This document shows, piece after piece, positions 37,155 through 46,213 of a stretch of DNA of 64,000 nt. Positions within the stretch are counted from its first letter, which is position 1. The number at the start of each line of letters is the position of its first letter. This DNA comes from an uncultured Litoreibacter sp. (lineage in GTDB: Bacteria; Pseudomonadota; Alphaproteobacteria; Rhodobacterales; Rhodobacteraceae). The stretch is from assembly GCA_947504205.1 (NCBI GenBank), contig CANNGL010000004.1, positions 310,001 through 374,000 of the forward strand. Reading direction: 5' to 3'. Made by a program: the position numbers and the translations under genes. The notes under the pieces are model-generated. The model made no database searches. It was not told the DNA's origin and saw only the letters and a list, made by a program, of their open reading frames with translations.

Positions 37155-37439
37155 TTAGCCGCGCATTTTCTTGACGACCATACCGACCACCATCTGAACG
37201 ATCATTCCGGTCACACCACCGCCGACAAGATTGCCCGCCATCGCGCCGATATCCATACCGCCTGCAGCATCGCCACCCGCAGCGCCCAACAATCCGCCCA
37301 GCAACTGACCGCCGCCGACACCGCCGACAGCGCCTGCAAGAAGGTTGCCAATGCCACCCATGTTGCTGCCTTGCATGACTTTGCCGCCAGCCGTGCCGCC
37401 AAGTGCACCACCGATCGCTTGTGCAATAAGATTTTCCAT
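37155..37439 (-). CDS. Small Gly/Met-rich hydrophobic protein, unknown
   Basis: This 94-residue protein is about a third glycine, with three long hydrophobic Gly-zipper-like stretches (IGNLLAGAVGGVGGGQLLGG, then LVGGGVTGMIVQMVVGMVV) and ends KKMRG. Such GxxxG-dense sequences often insert in or oligomerise at membranes. AGGTGAGG upstream supports the ATG at 37439. The gene is complete and stands alone between a terminator and the DUF3422 gene. No function is recognisable; it is not a coding artefact because the start, ribosome site and terminator are all in place. Confidence 0.6.
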   Translation of the reverse strand: MENLIAQAIGGALGGTAGGKVMQGSNMGGIGNLLAGAVGGVGGGQLLGGLLGAAGGDAAGGMDIGAMAGNLVGGGVTGMIVQMVVGMVVKKMRG

Positions 37440-37560
37440 GTTCCCTCACCTTTCCTGGTATGCCTGTGTCTTTTGACACTTCGCCTATTTTTTCAGCAGT
37501 TCGTTCATGAAAGTCAACTAGATGTAGGTGTGGGGCCGTATTATACCGCGATATGCAGTC

Positions 37561-38856
37561 TTATTTGTCCATACTGTCTCGGATCCGACGCACCATCCAC
37601 CAGACGCCCAGAATGACCAGAGGTGTCAGCAAGGCCGTCAGGACCAGCTTGGACAGACCCGCCGCGTCGCCCAAGGGTGACGCCATGTAGAGCACAAGAT
37701 TGACGGCGTAATAGCTGATAGCTACGACCGAGAGACCCTCGACGGTCTTTTGCAAGCGCAGTTGCAGGTCGGCGCGGCTGTCCATGCTTTCGAGCAGGGT
37801 CTGGTTTTGCGCAGAGCGTTCTACATCGACCCGTGTCCTCAGCAGATCAGACGCGCGCGTTGCGCGATCCGACATGGATCTGATCCGTTGGTCTGTGGCC
37901 ATGACGGTACGCATGGCCGGATCGAAGCGGCGCATCATGAATTCGGCAAACGTCTGCAAACCCATGAACCGGTCTTCGCGCAAAATCTCGATGCGCTGAT
38001 TGACCAACGCCTCATAGGCGCGGGTCGCCGCAAACCGATAGGATGATTTGGCCGCCATCGCCTCAAGATCAGCAGAAACAGACAGCAGCGACGTGAGCGT
38101 ATCATCCGCCGAGGTCGCAGGCCCGTCCATCTGGCCGGACATATCGCTCATGATCCGCGTCAGCGTTTCATCCATTTCCGTCAGTCCTTTGCCAAGATCG
38201 CGCACGCGCGACAGGCCCAGCATGGACATGGATTTATAGGTTTCGATTTCGCACAGGCGCTGGACCACGCGGCCCAGGCGGCGCGGGCCGATATCGGGCC
38301 GAACGAATACCGCAAACCGCATATGCCCGTTTTCATCTATCCGGAAATCGCCTGCGATGGTGGCGCTGTCATCCAGAACACGGCTACAGGCCAGGCTTTC
38401 GGGGACGAACCACTCCGCCAACCTGTCTTCCAGCGCTTCATCCGAGGGGGCAGCCTCGACGCGCAGCAAGGCCGACGTCATCCGCACGCCCGGCGCCTCA
38501 GCCAGCCAGTCTTCAGGGAAAGCAGCGAAAGTCGATCCGTCAAACGGCCGCTCTGCAACACCATCCCCGAACAGGGTGTAGGTCACGAATTCCGTATGGC
38601 TTTCCCATTTCAACTGATGCCGCCCCAGCTGTCCAAACCAGTGGGTCGCACCGGGTTTGGGGTGCGTGGCACCGTAGCGATCCAGAAGCGCAAGCAGGTG
38701 ATCGCGGTCTGCGGACCTGTCGCGCGCCGAGGCATCAACGGGTTGTTTTATCGCCAGATAAGCAGCGTGACAGGGCGCGGTCAGCGACGGAAACGGCCGG
38801 GCGTGCAATTCATTTGCCAACGCATAGCGCAATGGGTGGTCTTTGATCGGCGACAT
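37561..38856 (-). CDS. DUF3422 family membrane protein
   Basis: This protein of about 431 residues opens HPLRYALANELHARPFPSLT, which is characteristic of DUF3422. It has a long soluble, helical middle and two C-terminal hydrophobic helices (residues ~375-397 and 403-424) ending with a basic tail VRRIRDSMDK. It is therefore tail-anchored or double-pass in the inner membrane. Function is unknown. I start at the ATG at 38856 because AGGAG is ten bases upstream; the GTG three codons earlier would be too close to it. The C-terminal arrangement resembles CorA-like or sensor proteins only superficially. Confidence 0.85.
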   Translation of the reverse strand: MSPIKDHPLRYALANELHARPFPSLTAPCHAAYLAIKQPVDASARDRSADRDHLLALLDRYGATHPKPGATHWFGQLGRHQLKWESHTEFVTYTLFGDGVAERPFDGSTFAAFPEDWLAEAPGVRMTSALLRVEAAPSDEALEDRLAEWFVPESLACSRVLDDSATIAGDFRIDENGHMRFAVFVRPDIGPRRLGRVVQRLCEIETYKSMSMLGLSRVRDLGKGLTEMDETLTRIMSDMSGQMDGPATSADDTLTSLLSVSADLEAMAAKSSYRFAATRAYEALVNQRIEILREDRFMGLQTFAEFMMRRFDPAMRTVMATDQRIRSMSDRATRASDLLRTRVDVERSAQNQTLLESMDSRADLQLRLQKTVEGLSVVAISYYAVNLVLYMASPLGDAAGLSKLVLTALLTPLVILGVWWMVRRIRDSMDK

Positions 38857-38970
38857 GGCGCACACGCTCCTTCTCTACCGCTCAAATACGTCAATTCAGC
38901 GAGGCGTCAACTATAAATTTGTTTTATTTCCGTATGTTAGGCGTGTGCAACGGTATACCGCAGCCCCCTG

Positions 38971-39840
38971 TCAGCCAGCAGAGCCTTCCAGTTTATCCTG
39001 TGTTTTTGTCTCGAAATCCGACGCGTCATGCCGCTCGTGCAATTGCAGTTCCAGCGGTCCGTTTACCCGATTGACCATCTGGCCGCGCTGCACGGCAGGC
39101 CGCGCGCTGATCTGTTCTTCCCACCGAATAACGTTCTTGTAGATGCCAACATCCAGAAACTCTCCGGCGTCGTAGCTTTCCCCACGCACCGTACGTCCGT
39201 ACCACGGCCAGGTGACCATATCGGCGATCGTGTAGTCATCGCCTGCAAGATATTCATGTTCCGCCAGATGCCGATCAAGGACGTCCAACTGACGCTTGGC
39301 TTCCATGGTAAACCGGTTAATCGGGTATTCCTGCTTGGTCGGTGCATAGGCATAAAAGTGACCGAAACCGCCGCCAAGATAAGGGGCTGACCCTTGCAGC
39401 CAGAACAACCAGTTCATGCACTCCGTGCGCGCTTTCAGCTCCGTGGGAAGAAATGCGCTGTCGAATTTCTCCGACAGGTAGAACAGGATCGATGCACTTT
39501 CGAAAACCCGCGTATCGTTTGTGGTGTCGAACATGGCGGGAATTTTTGAATTCGGGTTGATGTCAACAAAGCCTGATCCGAACTGATCGCCATCGCCGAT
39601 CTTGATCAGCCACGCGTCATATTCTGCGCCCTCATGGCCGAGCGCGAGAAGCTCCTCAAGCATGATCGTGACCTTCTGGCCGTTTGGCGTCGCCAACGAA
39701 TAAAGCTGTAGGGGATGCTTGCCCACCGGCAGGGCTTTGTCGTGCGTCGCGCCCGCGATTGGCCGGTTTATCGAGGCGAATGTTCCCCCGCTTTCCTGCT
39801 CCCAAGTCCAAACTTTTGGTGGTGTGTATTCAGCGGTCAT
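38971..39840 (-). CDS. yghU: Glutathione S-transferase family protein, YghU-like disulfide-bond oxidoreductase
   Basis: This 289-residue GST-fold protein of the Nu class matches the length of E. coli YghU (288). The N-terminus has the long lead TAEYTPPKVWTWEQESGGTF before the thioredoxin-like domain, with HPLQLYSLATPNGQKVTIML, INPNSKIPAMFD and ESASILFYLSEKF. These enzymes reduce disulfide bonds of glutathionylated substrates and organic hydroperoxides. The start at 39840 gives the canonical N-terminus. Upstream lies a TetR/NemR-like inverted repeat, in line with an electrophile or redox response. The gene runs opposite to the exported protein at 40188. Confidence 0.9.
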   Translation of the reverse strand: MTAEYTPPKVWTWEQESGGTFASINRPIAGATHDKALPVGKHPLQLYSLATPNGQKVTIMLEELLALGHEGAEYDAWLIKIGDGDQFGSGFVDINPNSKIPAMFDTTNDTRVFESASILFYLSEKFDSAFLPTELKARTECMNWLFWLQGSAPYLGGGFGHFYAYAPTKQEYPINRFTMEAKRQLDVLDRHLAEHEYLAGDDYTIADMVTWPWYGRTVRGESYDAGEFLDVGIYKNVIRWEEQISARPAVQRGQMVNRVNGPLELQLHERHDASDFETKTQDKLEGSAG

Positions 39841-40187
39841 GGCGTCTTTCCCAATAATTTCCCACCAGAAAACAGTGTTCCGCGCCAAGCTGCAAATCAA
39901 AAGACCAGACCAATCGGTCAACCCCTGCGTCGCCATGATAATCGATCCGAGAAACAGCCCACAATGTATTGATAATAATATGTAATTTGGAAAATCTCTT
40001 AAATCCGCACCGACGCGCACAGCTCCTGCGCTTACGCGCGCGATCTATCCAATGCCCTGACCCGCGCCATTTTTGGCCCGCCGGAAAAAAGCGAAAAAAA
40101 TCCGGAACCATCCGCGGGGTGCGCCGTTATTTCCCAGAGACGCAGCGACGATCGCCGCGTTACTGAGACAAGAACTGGAGACCAACA
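39841..40187. promoter_or_regulatory. Divergent intergenic region upstream of yghU-like gene
   Basis: This 347-bp gap separates the leftward GST gene from the rightward exported-protein gene. Besides a TetR-type inverted repeat at 39907-39920 and an A/T-rich stretch near 39965-39985 (TTGATAATAATATGTAAT), no gene or structured RNA is evident. Confidence 0.5.
39907..39922 (-). promoter_or_regulatory. TetR/NemR-like operator overlapping a -35 element
   Basis: AGACCAATCGGTCA contains GACC-N4-GGTC, as in the NemR operator AGACC-N4-GGTC(T). On the minus strand the overlapping TTGACC (39922-39917) could be the -35 of the yghU-like gene, with a weak -10 (GATTTG) 17 bp on. Repressor identity is inferred, not seen. 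Confidence 0.4.
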
Positions 40188-40508
40188 ATGAAAAAGATTA
40201 TTGCAACAACCGCTATCGCGTTTGCTCTGACAGCACCCGCATTTGCAGAGAACGTTCTGTCTAAAAATCTGACCGCGGAAGAGCTGTTTGCCCTGAGCAA
40301 CGAAGCCGCAGCCGAGCGCATCGTCTATGACACATCGATGGGTGACGTGACTGCAGCGGAAGTGAAATTTGCCCTGTCGAACATGAGCGCCGCCGAGCGG
40401 ATGACCTTCATGCAGGACGATGAAGTGTCCCGGATGGCCAAGATCGAAGCCATGCGCAAGCTGACACCGAAAAACAGCCCGGCAGAAGCCGCTGCTGCAA
40501 CAAACTAA
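40188..40508 (+). CDS. Small exported protein, unknown
   Basis: This 106-residue protein has a clean signal peptide (MKKIIATTAIAFALTAPAFA, cleaved before ENV). The mature ~85 residues are acidic, Ala/Glu-rich and helical (LTAEELFALSNEAAAERIVY; EVKFALSNMSAAERMTFMQD), with two similar (L)SNxxAAER units. Not recognised as a family. The start is supported by CTGGAGACC upstream. It ends before a pair of hairpins that may end transcription in both directions. Expected to be periplasmic. Confidence 0.75.
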   Translation: MKKIIATTAIAFALTAPAFAENVLSKNLTAEELFALSNEAAAERIVYDTSMGDVTAAEVKFALSNMSAAERMTFMQDDEVSRMAKIEAMRKLTPKNSPAEAAAATN

Positions 40509-40522
40509 GCTAAGATAGCTAC

Positions 40523-40543
40523 GCGCAGAATTCTAATCTGCGC
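40523..40543. other. Small stem-loop downstream of the exported-protein gene
   Basis: GCGCAGA-ATTCTAA-TCTGCGC is a 7-bp perfect stem just after the stop codon, and it precedes the stronger hairpin at 40549-40577. Together they form the only obvious transcription-end structure between the two converging genes. Confidence 0.45.
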
Positions 40544-40548
40544 AGTGC

Positions 40549-40577
40549 AACGGCGGTGCTTTTCCAGCGCCGCCGTT
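40549..40577. terminator. GC-rich hairpin, possible bidirectional terminator
   Basis: AACGGCGGTGCT-TTTCC-AGCGCCGCCGTT forms a 12-bp stem with one G-T pair. The T-run after it is short (TTTGCC), so termination efficiency is uncertain, but it lies between converging genes. Confidence 0.5.
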
Positions 40578-40638
40578 TGCCATTTCATACCCGCAATCTT
40601 GATCAACAAAACTGCGGCGAAGTCTCGACTAGCCGGCC

Positions 40639-41139
40639 TCAGGATACGCAGTCCGGAATAGCTATGAGCGCGGTCGCGTTTGCGTCGAACACACCAGTTG
40701 CAGTCGCAAAGTCACCGCTCAGCGTGACTGTGGCACCTGTGATTTCCGCGCCATTGACGGTAATCTCTCGCCCTCCAAGCGTGTCATCCAAATCAATTGT
40801 GAAAGCGACTTCGCTGTCCTTCGGAAACGCGTCCAGCGACAGGGTCAAAGCCGTGTCACCATCTTTCACAGTGCTTGATCCGGAAACGAGATCGCCACCA
40901 GCCACCAATTCGAAGGGCTGGAACACCTCAACGCCTGCCCCCTCACCCGTGACATCGAACAACAGACCTGCTTCGGAGCCGGATAAATCGACCGTCAAGC
41001 GCACCGGCCCGTTCAGGCAGGCGTCGGTCGTCCGAAACGTGAAACGATCCTTCGGAGCGCCTTCACTAAACGTGACCTGCACATCCCCGTAAGCCGCGGT
41101 GGAGCACAACACGGCGCTCAAAATTGAAACCAGACGCAT
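40639..41139 (-). CDS. Exported protein, unknown (similar to Rhodobacterales 'aggregation factor core')
   Basis: This 166-residue protein has a signal peptide (MRLVSILSAVLCSTAAYGDV) and an all-beta-looking mature chain (VQVTFSEGAPKDRFTFRTTD, VRLTVDLSGSEAGLLFDVTG, AEITGATVTLSGDFATATGV) with two Cys (DACLNG and IPDCVS), plausibly a disulfide across the fold. From memory, similar proteins in roseobacters are labelled aggregation factor core; I do not treat that as a function. The ATG at 41139 has GGAGG six bases upstream; a TTG two codons earlier is less likely. Monocistronic, leftward. Confidence 0.65.
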   Translation of the reverse strand: MRLVSILSAVLCSTAAYGDVQVTFSEGAPKDRFTFRTTDACLNGPVRLTVDLSGSEAGLLFDVTGEGAGVEVFQPFELVAGGDLVSGSSTVKDGDTALTLSLDAFPKDSEVAFTIDLDDTLGGREITVNGAEITGATVTLSGDFATATGVFDANATALIAIPDCVS

Positions 41140-41231
41140 AGACAACCTCCAAACTGTTATGACGCTCTAACTGGCCCGGCTGGGCAGAAAGGAAAGCCCG
41201 GGTGCCCCCGTGCCTTCCCAGGATCGCCGCG

Positions 41232-41519
41232 CTATCCCGCGTTATTGGCGCGCCAGATGCGTCTCCACGAGCGTCGCTCCCACCTGTTCACCACCGCTGG
41301 GCTGTCCAGACCGCGGCGGTCACGGCGGCTTTCGCGTCGGTCAATACGATCTTCGATCAGGTCTCGCGGGCCGTTATTGGTCTGGCGGTCGATACGATCC
41401 TCACGCCGGTCGATCCTGTCTTCGATCCGATCAAGCACGTTGGCGCGCTGGTCGGCATATGCGGCCAGTGGAGTCACTGTCGCGGTTGCGGCGATCAATA
41501 TGAGAATTGCTTTGTTCAT
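41232..41519 (-). CDS. Exported Asp/Arg repeat protein
   Basis: This protein of about 95 residues has a signal peptide (MNKAILILIAATATVTPLAA, cleaved at YAD). It is followed by repeated D-R-I-E/D-R-R units: DRIEDRIDRREDRIDRQTNN and DLIEDRIDRRESRRDRRG, then a Trp/Arg-rich end (WERRSWRRIWRANNAG). The strict alternation of acidic and basic residues predicts a very stable charged single helix or coiled coil in the periplasm. RBS CAGGAGGC supports the ATG at 41519. The unit is encoded by an imperfect direct repeat. Function unknown. Confidence 0.65.
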   Translation of the reverse strand: MNKAILILIAATATVTPLAAYADQRANVLDRIEDRIDRREDRIDRQTNNGPRDLIEDRIDRRESRRDRRGLDSPAVVNRWERRSWRRIWRANNAG

Positions 41520-41651
41520 GGGTCTGCCTCCTGTTTTGTCAGACAAGGCTTTCACGCAGCAGCGCAGACTTTCCGTCGCACAAAGCACGGACGCCCGCAG
41601 CTTTCACTGCGGGCGTCCAATGTTGAAACGTCCAGCTTTTGGCGGCCGATC

Positions 41652-43085
41652 TCAGTCGATCATCGGCAAAAGCTTGTCGAGCGACTCTTTCGCGTCGCCA
41701 TAGAACATGCGCGTATTGTCCTTGAAGAACAGCGGGTTCTCGATGCCGGAATACCCGGTGCCCTGCCCCCGCTTGGAGACAAACACCTGCTTGGCCTTCC
41801 AGCATTCCAGAACCGGCATCCCCGCGATGGGGGAGTTTGGATCTTCTTGTGCCGCCGGGTTCACGATGTCATTGGAGCCGATCACGATGGCCACATCCGT
41901 ATCCGGGAAGTCCTCGTTGATCTCATCCATTTCAAGGACAATGTCGTAAGGCACCTTGGCTTCGGCCAGCAGCACGTTCATGTGTCCGGGCAAACGACCG
42001 GCGACCGGGTGGATGGCAAACCGCACATTCTTACCCTTGGCGCGCAGCTTGCGCACCAGTTCCGAGACGGCCTGCTGCGCTTGTGCAACAGCCATACCGT
42101 AGCCCGGAATGATGATGATGCTATCCGCGTCGTTGAGCGCCGTGGCAACACCATCGGCCTCAATCGCGACCTGTTCGCCTTCGACGGCCATCTGCTCGCC
42201 CGCTGGGCCGCCAAAGCCGCCCAGGATCACGGAGATGAACGACCGGTTCATCGCCTTGCACATGATGTAGCTGAGGATCGCACCGGAGGAGCCCACAAGC
42301 GCGCCCACGACGATCAGCAGGTCATTGCCAAGCGAGAAGCCAATCGCAGCCGCAGCCCAACCGGAATAGGAGTTCAGCATGGAAACCACGACCGGCATAT
42401 CCGCGCCGCCAATGCCCATGATGAGGTGATAGCCGATGAAAAGCGCCAGCAGCGTCAGCACGAACAGGGCAAAGAAGCCACCGCCATTGAAGTACCAGAT
42501 CGCAAACAGAAGTGACGCGGCCACTGCACCAGCGTTCAGCAGATGCCCGCCCGGCAGTTTTGTGGCCGAACTGTCGACCTTGCCTGCAAGCTTACCATAA
42601 GCAATCACAGATCCGGTGAAGGTCACGGCACCAATCCAGACGCCCAACACCAGTTCGATTTGCAGGATGGTGATCTCGATCGGGGTTTTCTTCGCCACAA
42701 GCGTTGCGAATGTGCCTTCAACCGTCTCGCCTGCCGCCTTTGCCGCTTCGACCATCGAAATGGTGAAGTCAGCGTTAAAGCCCACGAAGACAGCCGCAAG
42801 CCCGACCAGCGAGTGCATGATCGCGACCAGTTCCGGCATTTGTGTCATCTGGACCTTGGTGGCCAGTTGATAGCCAACGGCCGCGCCGCCTGCGATCAGG
42901 ATAAGTGACAAAAGCCAATAGCCCGATCCAGGCCCGACCAGAGTGGCAAACACGGCCAATGCCATGCCCGCAATGCCATACCAGACAGCGCGTTTAGCGC
43001 TTTCCTGCCCCGACAGTCCCCCAAGCGAGAGAATGAACAGGATCGCAGCGACCACATAGGCCGCAATCGTGAATGCGTTTTCCAT
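41652..43085 (-). CDS. pntB: NAD(P) transhydrogenase subunit beta
   Basis: This 477-residue integral membrane subunit of the proton-translocating transhydrogenase makes NADPH from NADH using the proton gradient. The N-terminal part has about eight membrane segments (res ~5-260); the C-terminal ~180 residues are the NADP-binding domain, with [40 protein letters not shown] and [37 protein letters not shown] near the end is also characteristic. It follows pntA by 15 bp on the same strand. Confidence 0.97.
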   Translation of the reverse strand: MENAFTIAAYVVAAILFILSLGGLSGQESAKRAVWYGIAGMALAVFATLVGPGSGYWLLSLILIAGGAAVGYQLATKVQMTQMPELVAIMHSLVGLAAVFVGFNADFTISMVEAAKAAGETVEGTFATLVAKKTPIEITILQIELVLGVWIGAVTFTGSVIAYGKLAGKVDSSATKLPGGHLLNAGAVAASLLFAIWYFNGGGFFALFVLTLLALFIGYHLIMGIGGADMPVVVSMLNSYSGWAAAAIGFSLGNDLLIVVGALVGSSGAILSYIMCKAMNRSFISVILGGFGGPAGEQMAVEGEQVAIEADGVATALNDADSIIIIPGYGMAVAQAQQAVSELVRKLRAKGKNVRFAIHPVAGRLPGHMNVLLAEAKVPYDIVLEMDEINEDFPDTDVAIVIGSNDIVNPAAQEDPNSPIAGMPVLECWKAKQVFVSKRGQGTGYSGIENPLFFKDNTRMFYGDAKESLDKLLPMID

Positions 43086-43100
43086 AACCCTACTCCCGAC

Positions 43101-44678
43101 TTATGACTTCTGGAACATGGCGAGCATGCGCCGTGTCACGAGAAAACCACCAAAAATGTTTATCGACGCCATGAAGACTGCAAGCGCGCCCAGCAGGGTG
43201 ACCAACAGATGGCTCGATCCGATCTGGATCAGCGCGCCCAGAATGATGATCGACGAAATTGCGTTTGTGACCGCCATCAGAGGCGTGTGCAGGCTGTGCG
43301 CCACATTCCAGATCACCTGGAACCCGATGAAGACGGACAGAACGAACACGATGAAGTGCTGCATGAAGCTGGCTGGCATGCCCGGGATCAGACCGACCCC
43401 CAGAACCAGCGCTGCGCCTATGGCAAGCATCCCGACCTGTGTCTGCGTCTGCTTCTTGAAGGCCGCAACCTCTTCCGCGCGCTTTTCTTCGGCCGTCAGC
43501 TCTTTGGGCTTTTCCTTGGTGACCGCCGCGATAGCCGCCACTTTGGGAGGCGGCGGTGGGAAGGTCACATCACCGGCATGGGTTACAGTTGCCCCGCGGA
43601 TCACGTCATCTTCCATGTCATGGTTGATGACACCATCCTTCTCAGGCGTCAGGTCGGTCATCATATGACGGATGTTGTTGCCGTAAAGGGTCGAAGCCTG
43701 CGTGGCCATGCGACTTGGGAAATCCGTGTAGCCGATAATCGTGACACCATTCTTGGTCACGATCTTTTCATCCATCACGGTCAGTTTGCAGTTGCCGCCC
43801 TTCTCAGCGGCAAGGTCCACGATGACCGAGCCCGGCTTCATCGACGCGACCATGTCCTCGGTCCACAATTCAGGCGCTTCGCGGTTCGGGATCAGAGCTG
43901 TCGTAATGACAATGTCCATCTCTGGCGCCAGTTCGCGGAACTTGGCAAGCTGCGCCTCGCGAAATTCAGGAGAAGAAACAGATGCATAGCCGCCCGAGGA
44001 CGCACCATCCTGCTGCTCTTCGTCAAAATCGAGGAAGACAAATTCAGCGCCCATCGATTCAACCTGTTCGGCCACCTCGGGGCGAACATCAAAGGCGTAT
44101 GTGATCGCGCCCAGCGAGGTCGATGTACCGATAGCAGCCAGACCGGCCACACCCGCACCGACGACCAGCACCTTGGCAGGCGGCACCTTGCCCGCGGCAG
44201 TAACCTGACCAGTGAAAAACCGACCGAAATTGTTGCCCGCTTCAATAACAGCACGATAGCCCGCGATGTTTGCCATGGACGACAAGGCGTCCATTTTCTG
44301 AGCGCGCGAAATCCGTGGGACCATCTCCATCGCGATGACCGTGGCGCCTTTCTTGGCCGCCGCGTCCATCTTCTTTTCGTTGGCCGCAGGGTTGAAGAAT
44401 GAAATCAGCGTCTGCCCATCGCGCAGGCGTTTCATCTCATTGGCATCGGGCTCGCGAACCTTGGCGACCACATCGGCCGCCTTCCACAAGGCAGCGGCGG
44501 TTTTGACAACCTCGACGCCGGCGGCCTTGTAATCTGCATCGGAAAAGCCCGCATTCGCCCCCGCGCCCGTCTCGACGACACAGTCATGGCCAAGCTTTTG
44601 CAGAAATGCTGCGCTTTCGGGCGTCATCGCGACCCGGTTCTCGCCTTCAAAGGTCTCTTTTGGTGAGCCGATCTTCAT
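43101..44678 (-). CDS. pntA: NAD(P) transhydrogenase subunit alpha
   Basis: This 525-residue subunit supplies the NAD(H)-binding domain I and about four membrane helices of domain II. The N-terminal part has [20 protein letters not shown] and the Rossmann loop [20 protein letters not shown]. Family segments include [18 protein letters not shown] sequence ([20 protein letters not shown]) and [19 protein letters not shown]. The chain is undivided, unlike the split PntAA/PntAB of Rhodospirillum. C-terminal hydrophobic segments begin at ~residue 414. It is co-transcribed with pntB. Confidence 0.97.
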   Translation of the reverse strand: MKIGSPKETFEGENRVAMTPESAAFLQKLGHDCVVETGAGANAGFSDADYKAAGVEVVKTAAALWKAADVVAKVREPDANEMKRLRDGQTLISFFNPAANEKKMDAAAKKGATVIAMEMVPRISRAQKMDALSSMANIAGYRAVIEAGNNFGRFFTGQVTAAGKVPPAKVLVVGAGVAGLAAIGTSTSLGAITYAFDVRPEVAEQVESMGAEFVFLDFDEEQQDGASSGGYASVSSPEFREAQLAKFRELAPEMDIVITTALIPNREAPELWTEDMVASMKPGSVIVDLAAEKGGNCKLTVMDEKIVTKNGVTIIGYTDFPSRMATQASTLYGNNIRHMMTDLTPEKDGVINHDMEDDVIRGATVTHAGDVTFPPPPPKVAAIAAVTKEKPKELTAEEKRAEEVAAFKKQTQTQVGMLAIGAALVLGVGLIPGMPASFMQHFIVFVLSVFIGFQVIWNVAHSLHTPLMAVTNAISSIIILGALIQIGSSHLLVTLLGALAVFMASINIFGGFLVTRRMLAMFQKS

Positions 44679-44793
44679 CTGGTCCCCTCGTTTCCAACGT
44701 CTTCATGTGCGATTTCAGGCTGCTTTATCATTGCAGGATCGCGCTCTACAAGCAGATGCCCTTAGGGCACGCGCAGGATTCATGCGCCGACCT

Positions 44794-44807
44794 TACGTCA
44801 CAACGTA
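44794..44807. promoter_or_regulatory. Inverted repeat in the pntA/SDR divergent region
   Basis: TACGT-CACA-ACGTA is a perfect 5-bp inverted repeat with a 4-bp spacer, halfway between the two divergent starts. It may be an operator for either gene; no regulator is encoded beside it. Confidence 0.3.
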
Positions 44808-44880
44808 CAAATATGTCTCGCTGGACCTGCGATGCTGGTGCGTTAGAGTGGCGTGAAAATTGAAAAAATCTGGTGGTACC

Positions 44881-45639
44881 ATGAGCTTAGAGGGCAAACA
44901 TGCATTGATCACGGGTGGCGGCACCGGCATCGGGCTGGCCATCGCGCAGCAGCTGGCGGCACAAGGCGCGGAGGTCACGATCACGGGCAGACGTCTGGAA
45001 ATGCTCGAAAAAGCGGCGTCGGACACGCCGCGATTGCACCCGATCACGATGGATGTCGCGAACCCCGATTCCGTATACGGCGGTGTGCAAAAAGCGCAGG
45101 AGGCCCGCGGCGGTATTGCCATTTGCGTGGCCAATGCCGGGATCGCCGAGGGCAAGACAATCCTGAAAACCGATATCGCGTTCTGGCGCAATATGATGAG
45201 CATCAATCTCGATGGGGCGTTCTTGACGATTCAAAGCTGTCTGCCCGCGATGCAGGAGGCCGGTTGGGGACGGGTTATCGCTGTATCCTCAATTGCTGGG
45301 CTGAAAGGACTGAAAGGTGCACCCGCCTATACCGCCTCCAAACACGGAATGATCGGGCTCATCCGCGGCCTGTCGGCGGATTATCTTGGCAAAGGCATCA
45401 CCTTCAATGCGCTTTGCCCTGCCTATGTGGATACGGACATCGTGCCGCAAAATATCGAAAGCATCATGAAGCGCACGGGGATGGATGAGGCCTCTGCGCG
45501 CAAGATCATGGTCGGGGCCAATCCTCATGGGCGGCTGATTGCGCCCGACGAGGTCGCAGAGGCGGCGCTTTGGCTGTGTTCCGAAAGCTCGGGCAGCGTA
45601 AATGGCCAAGCCATCCAAATTGCAGGTGGAGAATTTTAG
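44881..45639 (+). CDS. Short-chain dehydrogenase/reductase (3-hydroxyacyl or 3-hydroxybutyrate type)
   Basis: This 252-residue NAD(P)-dependent oxidoreductase has the Rossmann motif TGGGTGIG (residues 12-19), NAG at about 82-84 (VANAGIAEGK), and the catalytic Ser plus YxxxK in AVSSIAGLKGLKGAPAYTAS followed by K. HGRLIAPDEVAEAALWLCSE and the ending VNGQAIQIAGGEF resemble 3-hydroxybutyrate dehydrogenases, but substrate is not fixed. I begin at the ATG at 44881 (MSLEGKHALITGG), with GGTGGTA upstream; an earlier ATG at 44860 is possible. It is divergent from pntA. Confidence 0.85.
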   Translation: MSLEGKHALITGGGTGIGLAIAQQLAAQGAEVTITGRRLEMLEKAASDTPRLHPITMDVANPDSVYGGVQKAQEARGGIAICVANAGIAEGKTILKTDIAFWRNMMSINLDGAFLTIQSCLPAMQEAGWGRVIAVSSIAGLKGLKGAPAYTASKHGMIGLIRGLSADYLGKGITFNALCPAYVDTDIVPQNIESIMKRTGMDEASARKIMVGANPHGRLIAPDEVAEAALWLCSESSGSVNGQAIQIAGGEF

Positions 45640-45720
45640 CCAAATCGTGAAATGTCACGCATTGTAGACACTGTGCGTTTGGCTTTACATAGGTCAGATC
45701 AACAGCCGTCAGGACCCCGC

Positions 45721-46212
45721 ATGGGCCATCCCGCGAAACCAGCTTTTCCCATCACGATCCGACCTTACCGCGCGGGCGAGGCCGAAGCGTTGCATGGTGT
45801 CTTTTTCAAAACCGTGCGGGAAGGTACGGCCAGCCACTATTCGGAACGTCAGCGTCGAGCATGGGCAGTGACTGACAAGATGCCTGATCAATGGAATGCA
45901 CGTCTGGGGGATCAGTTCACGCTTGTTGCAACGGTGGAGGGGCGCATCGTGGGCTTCATGAGCCTGCGCCACGGCGGATATGTCGATCTCGCCTATGTGT
46001 TGCCCGAGCATAAGGGGTTCGGGATCGGCACGCAGCTTTATGACGGTATCGAAGCCGAGGCGAATAATCGCGGCGAACCCAAACTGACGACGGAGGCCAG
46101 CCATCTGGCCCGGCCCTTCTTCAAGCGGCAGGGCTGGACCGAGATCGAAAAACAGATCGTCGAGCGCCACGGCGTGACGCTCGAGAATTTTCGCATGGAG
46201 AAATTGCTGTAG
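45721..46212 (+). CDS. GNAT-family N-acetyltransferase
   Basis: This protein of about 163 residues belongs to the GNAT fold. FPITIRPYRAGEAEALHGVF is the typical opening; the acetyl-CoA loop is LPEHKGFGIGTQLYDGIEAE (Q/RxxGxG/A region), followed by LTTEASHLARPFFKRQGWTE, a stretch common among GNATs that act on amines. Substrate is unknown. The ATG at 45721 has CAGGACC upstream; a start at 45652 would add 23 residues of uncertain value. It converges with hppD with one base between stops. Confidence 0.83.
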   Translation: MGHPAKPAFPITIRPYRAGEAEALHGVFFKTVREGTASHYSERQRRAWAVTDKMPDQWNARLGDQFTLVATVEGRIVGFMSLRHGGYVDLAYVLPEHKGFGIGTQLYDGIEAEANNRGEPKLTTEASHLARPFFKRQGWTEIEKQIVERHGVTLENFRMEKLL

Positions 46213-46213
46213 G

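Noticed and set aside
41330-41450. Short direct repeats with spacing that could suggest a CRISPR-like array
   Set aside because: They are imperfect and in frame, encoding the DRIEDRID repeats of an exported protein.
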